From Lutraria lutraria (taxonomy: Eukaryota; Mollusca; Bivalvia; Venerida; Mactridae): a stretch of DNA of 64,000 bases. A program made the translations under genes and the position numbers. How positions within the stretch are numbered: position 1 is the first letter of the stretch; the number at the start of each line of letters is the position of its first letter. The notes beneath the pieces are model-generated. The model saw only the letters and a program-made list of their open reading frames with translations. It had not been told where the DNA came from and made no database searches. The stretch spans positions 28,038,399 through 28,102,398 of the forward strand of contig OZ026841.1 of NCBI GenBank assembly GCA_964023205.1. Direction: 5' to 3'. Positions 61,135 through 64,000 of the stretch are shown here, one piece after another.

Positions 61135-62445
61135 AGGAAATTTAGCACAACAAATTTCAATTTGGGAATCTATAATAGCCTTTATTTCTATGGAGCATGT
61201 GATTATTTAGTTGTTTGAATCATAAATATAAATATTACTACACTGTGACAATGGTGTGAAAACTGTTGTATTTTTCTTCTTTTTACATGATCATGCAGAA
61301 AACACTTCTTGTTAGGGGAAATTCTGGCCATTTTAGGGAAAAAATGAAGGTAATTTTACTAGGGGAAACTGACCATATTTGGCAGTGAATATAGTGAAAA
61401 AAATCACTGTCTAGACATCAATCGATACTAATTAATAATATCAACAAAAGAAATATAATTAATATGCATTTTTCATTCATATTATCTTATTTCCACCAAC
61501 ACTTGAGACTTCTATATAAAAAATAGCTAAATAATTTACAATCATTGAAATAACTATGACCAAAGACCAATGCTGGACTTAAAAATAAAACCTTTTCTAT
61601 AAATTATTGCCTCAGGTATGTGAATAATTTGTCTAGATAGCAACTGTTATTTCTCCCGGGATATCCGGCAAGTGACTTTGTCACAGTAAAAATGTATTCA
61701 CTAGATCAGAAACATACCTGTGGTATCTGTAATACTAATAAAGTTATCAAATATCAACATTTCAACCAATATTTATACAATTAGGAAAAAATAACAGGTA
61801 ATTTGTATATCAATTACACTATGATTCACCTGTGTTTGTTTTATTGACATTCAAATTAAAATCACCAATCTTTTAATGGGTAAATAATGTTGAACATAGA
61901 CCAGACATACGACTTCCTCCATTGTGAAGAAATTCCCTTCAATCCCCTAATAGAATTTTAAGTTCCCTATCACCAGGTCCAATATAAACAGCCCCTTGAG
62001 TAAACCACACAAAAACCACTTAATTTATCACGAACAGCTGCCCCAAGAGTCCCTTCAGACGATTGGAATATAAATAGCTTCAAATTAGTCTGTTTGTTTT
62101 TCAACTCCCCATGCAAAAAAATCAATAGAAATAATTTAATGTGAAGAGAAAACATTGAGAAATACAAGGCAATAAATAGAGCAGGTTTTCATGATATTTT
62201 GGAAGCTGTCAGACAGCTGTTGGTTGGTAATGTTCTACCATTGCATAACATCACAGTATTATTGAATATCAATAAAAATATGTGTTTATCAGTATTAGCT
62301 TGAAATCTGATGAGTTAGATTACACACTCAAAGTGTAAAATTTGTAAAGTAATAAATGATATTACTGGTTCTGTGTTCAGTCATGGATAAATAATGATAA
62401 GGAGTGTAGATTGTGCGATCAGCAACAACTGTCAACATCGCATAT

Positions 62446-62767
62446 GTCGTCCCTGCATGCTTTGTTTGGGCCACATGATACAAATATATTTTTATTCATT
62501 TGCATTGATTTAAAATCAACTTCCTATAGAAAATTGTAGGAGTGTTTAACATGTTGTCCCTGCATGCTTTGTTTGGCCACATGATACAAATATTTTTTTT
62601 TATTCATTTGCATTGATTTAAAATCAACTTCTTAAAGAAAATTGTAGGAGAGTTTAACATGTTGTCCCTGCATGCTTTGTTTGGGCCACATGATACAAAT
62701 ATTTTTTTTTAATCATTTGCATTGATTTTAAAATCAACTTCCTAAAGAATAATGGAGGAGTGTATAA
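62446..62767. repeat. Three tandem copies of a ~107-bp unit
   Basis: Units start with gtygtccctgcatgctttgt at about 62446, 62553 and 62661. Each runs through ggccacatgatacaaatat, catttgcattgatttaaaa and aattgtaggagtgtttaaca, with the third drifting at its end. The high similarity suggests a recent tandem amplification. No coding frame spans the units. Confidence 0.9.
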
Positions 62768-63035
62768 TTGAGAATTGTTGAGCATTCGCTTCACTAACAC
62801 TGGTAGTACATTACTACAATATTCATCAAATATATGATTTATACAAAATATGACTGACTCAGACAGTTGGTGCGACATAAACCTCAAACGAAAAAATAAT
62901 TGACATTAGTCACTTATCTATTCCAAAAATCATTATTTCATCAGATTTAACGCCATTTTCAACATTATTTCAGTAATAGCATGGTGTCAGAGACATAAAT
63001 AATCTATGTCTCTGATGGCATGCAGTTATCCTTAC

Positions 63036-63054
63036 CAGCTTCCCTGGACTTCAT
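63036..63054 (-). other. Candidate distal first coding exon (possibly ARHGAP19)
   Basis: Minus strand: actaagATGAAG opens a 19-nt reading frame (MKSREA plus one base) that meets a strong donor, gaagctg|gtaagg. The leftover single base joins in phase to ARHGAP19 exon 2 (G|CC = Ala). This could be an alternative promoter and N-terminus ~17 kb upstream of the proximal one. The match could be chance, or belong to another gene. Confidence 0.25.
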
Positions 63055-64000
63055 CTTAGTACTAACCACATTCTATCCATAAGCTTCTGCCAAGCTACCC
63101 CACACAATTTTGAGGTGGAGGACAATTTGAGTGTAGGACTTTGCCACCCGGACATTTGACCCCAATGAAAAAATGGTCATTTGGACATTTGCGCCCCCCC
63201 CCTCCCCAGCAGAAATGGTAGGTAGGATGTTTGCCCCCCAGTACCAATTTGGGTCAAAATGCAGCAAATTTTCCCATATTTGTCCGGTACCAGTAACTTT
63301 CCCAATTAGACAAAAGAAATTGCTATTATATCATCTATCAAGTTAGCGTTATTGTCCATCGTGGTCTTAGTTTGGTGAGAAGTTAGTTAGACGACCACAT
63401 CGGTGATGAAACATACAATAGCTCTGTCAATCAGAAAGTTACATAGAACCGTAAAATGTTATTACTTTGACATTCTGTTTAAAGCTCGAACAAAAGTGTC
63501 ACGTAACACACTTCCTTTCCCAGGACCCTAACGAAAGTGATAAAGGGGCTGGTTACACTAACAGTGAGGTTTACATAGGAGTATTAAGGGTCAAGGCACT
63601 GTCAGTAACCAACTTATTTAGCAGGCATTACATTAAAATATTTTAGGGCTGGCCCATTCAATTTAAGGGGCTATGGTAGGCAATCAAATGTGACATGTGA
63701 CCTATGGGCTAAGATAGGGAGATAGACAGTGAATAATTAACCTGACATTCTACTGATATTTATGTTGAATTATCATGGAACAAACATACACAACTATCAT
63801 TGAACTATCTAAAAATTGAAACATTCCAAAGGTCAGCATTTTATAAATTCAATTTAAATTATCATAATGTTTTAAGATCATGCATGCGGCAAATAGATGA
63901 GGGTCTTATGATGTTTATCTTCTATCTGGAGCAACAATACTGTAAGTTTCCAATAGACAGAAGAAGTTACAAACTTGTAGCAATGATGATAAGATATGCT

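Larger units (their letters stand above)
46718..64000. other. 17-kb gene-poor region upstream of ARHGAP19
   Basis: AT-rich DNA with no protein I can recognise on either strand. It may be the ARHGAP19 5' flank, a long 5' intron, or both. The longest open frame (49221-49592, +, 123 codons) has no domain, no Kozak context and no matching splice neighbours. Repeats within it are listed separately (54788, 55613, 58541, 60911, 62446). The C-rich stretch gcgccccccccctcccc near 63190 is the only strong composition change. Confidence 0.5.

Noticed and set aside
63180..63245. CpG-island promoter at the C-rich run
   Set aside because: The stretch is a plain C tract with few CpG and degenerate repeats around it, not a balanced CpG island.

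Overview
The window is eukaryotic nuclear DNA, AT-rich, with small phase-consistent exons inside introns bounded by gt...ag. It is most likely from a bivalve mollusc. Three things point there: the protein families are animal ones (AP-2, vinculin/alpha-catenin, DNA polymerase nu, RhoGAP 19); the interspersed repeats look molluscan (elements opening with tttatrcccctg and ending near a gggggtatt...agctctagtt block); and there is a degenerate tRNA-derived SINE. I cannot fix the species.

Layout from left to right. (1) 2.3-4.4 kb, + strand: a TFAP2 (AP-2) transcription factor of 448 aa in only two coding exons, with a TATA/CCAAT promoter upstream. (2) 8.1-15.6 kb, + strand: six exons encoding the C-terminal (tail) part of a vinculin/alpha-catenin superfamily protein. 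Either this is a tail-only protein or its 5' exons lie left of the window. Its introns hold a 22-bp minisatellite, a SINE remnant and small transposons. (3) 15.6-22.5 kb: no gene seen, but several inverted-repeat elements, including a 951-bp element with a perfect 7-bp target duplication and tRNA-like promoter boxes mirrored in its two arms. (4) 22.5-38.8 kb, + strand: a complete POLN (DNA polymerase nu) gene. I could assemble 23 exons with matching phases into 1059 codons plus stop, with family-A polymerase motifs A, B and C intact. Its introns contain at least four members of one ~180-bp TA-flanked MITE family, a second element with the 7-bp-duplication ends, a LINE 3' fragment and a tandem array of CRE octamers. 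(5) 38.8-41.2 kb: convergent intergenic region, mostly a molluscan repeat. (6) 41.2-46.7 kb, - strand: ARHGAP19, nine coding exons, 605 aa, with the catalytic arginine finger present. (7) 46.7-64 kb: no confident gene. It holds hairpins, MITEs and a 107-bp tandem triplication. Two weak candidate 5' exons for ARHGAP19, or for an unseen minus-strand gene, lie at 59.65 and 63.04 kb.

The genes are not a functional cluster. AP-2 is a transcription factor, the vinculin-family protein should bind actin, POLN is a repair/bypass polymerase, and ARHGAP19 is a Rho GTPase-activating protein. The most unusual content is in the mobile DNA (the 7-bp-duplication family and the CRE array) and in the near-intronless AP-2 gene. 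All exon models come from reading splice signals and phases by eye; no alignment or transcript was available.
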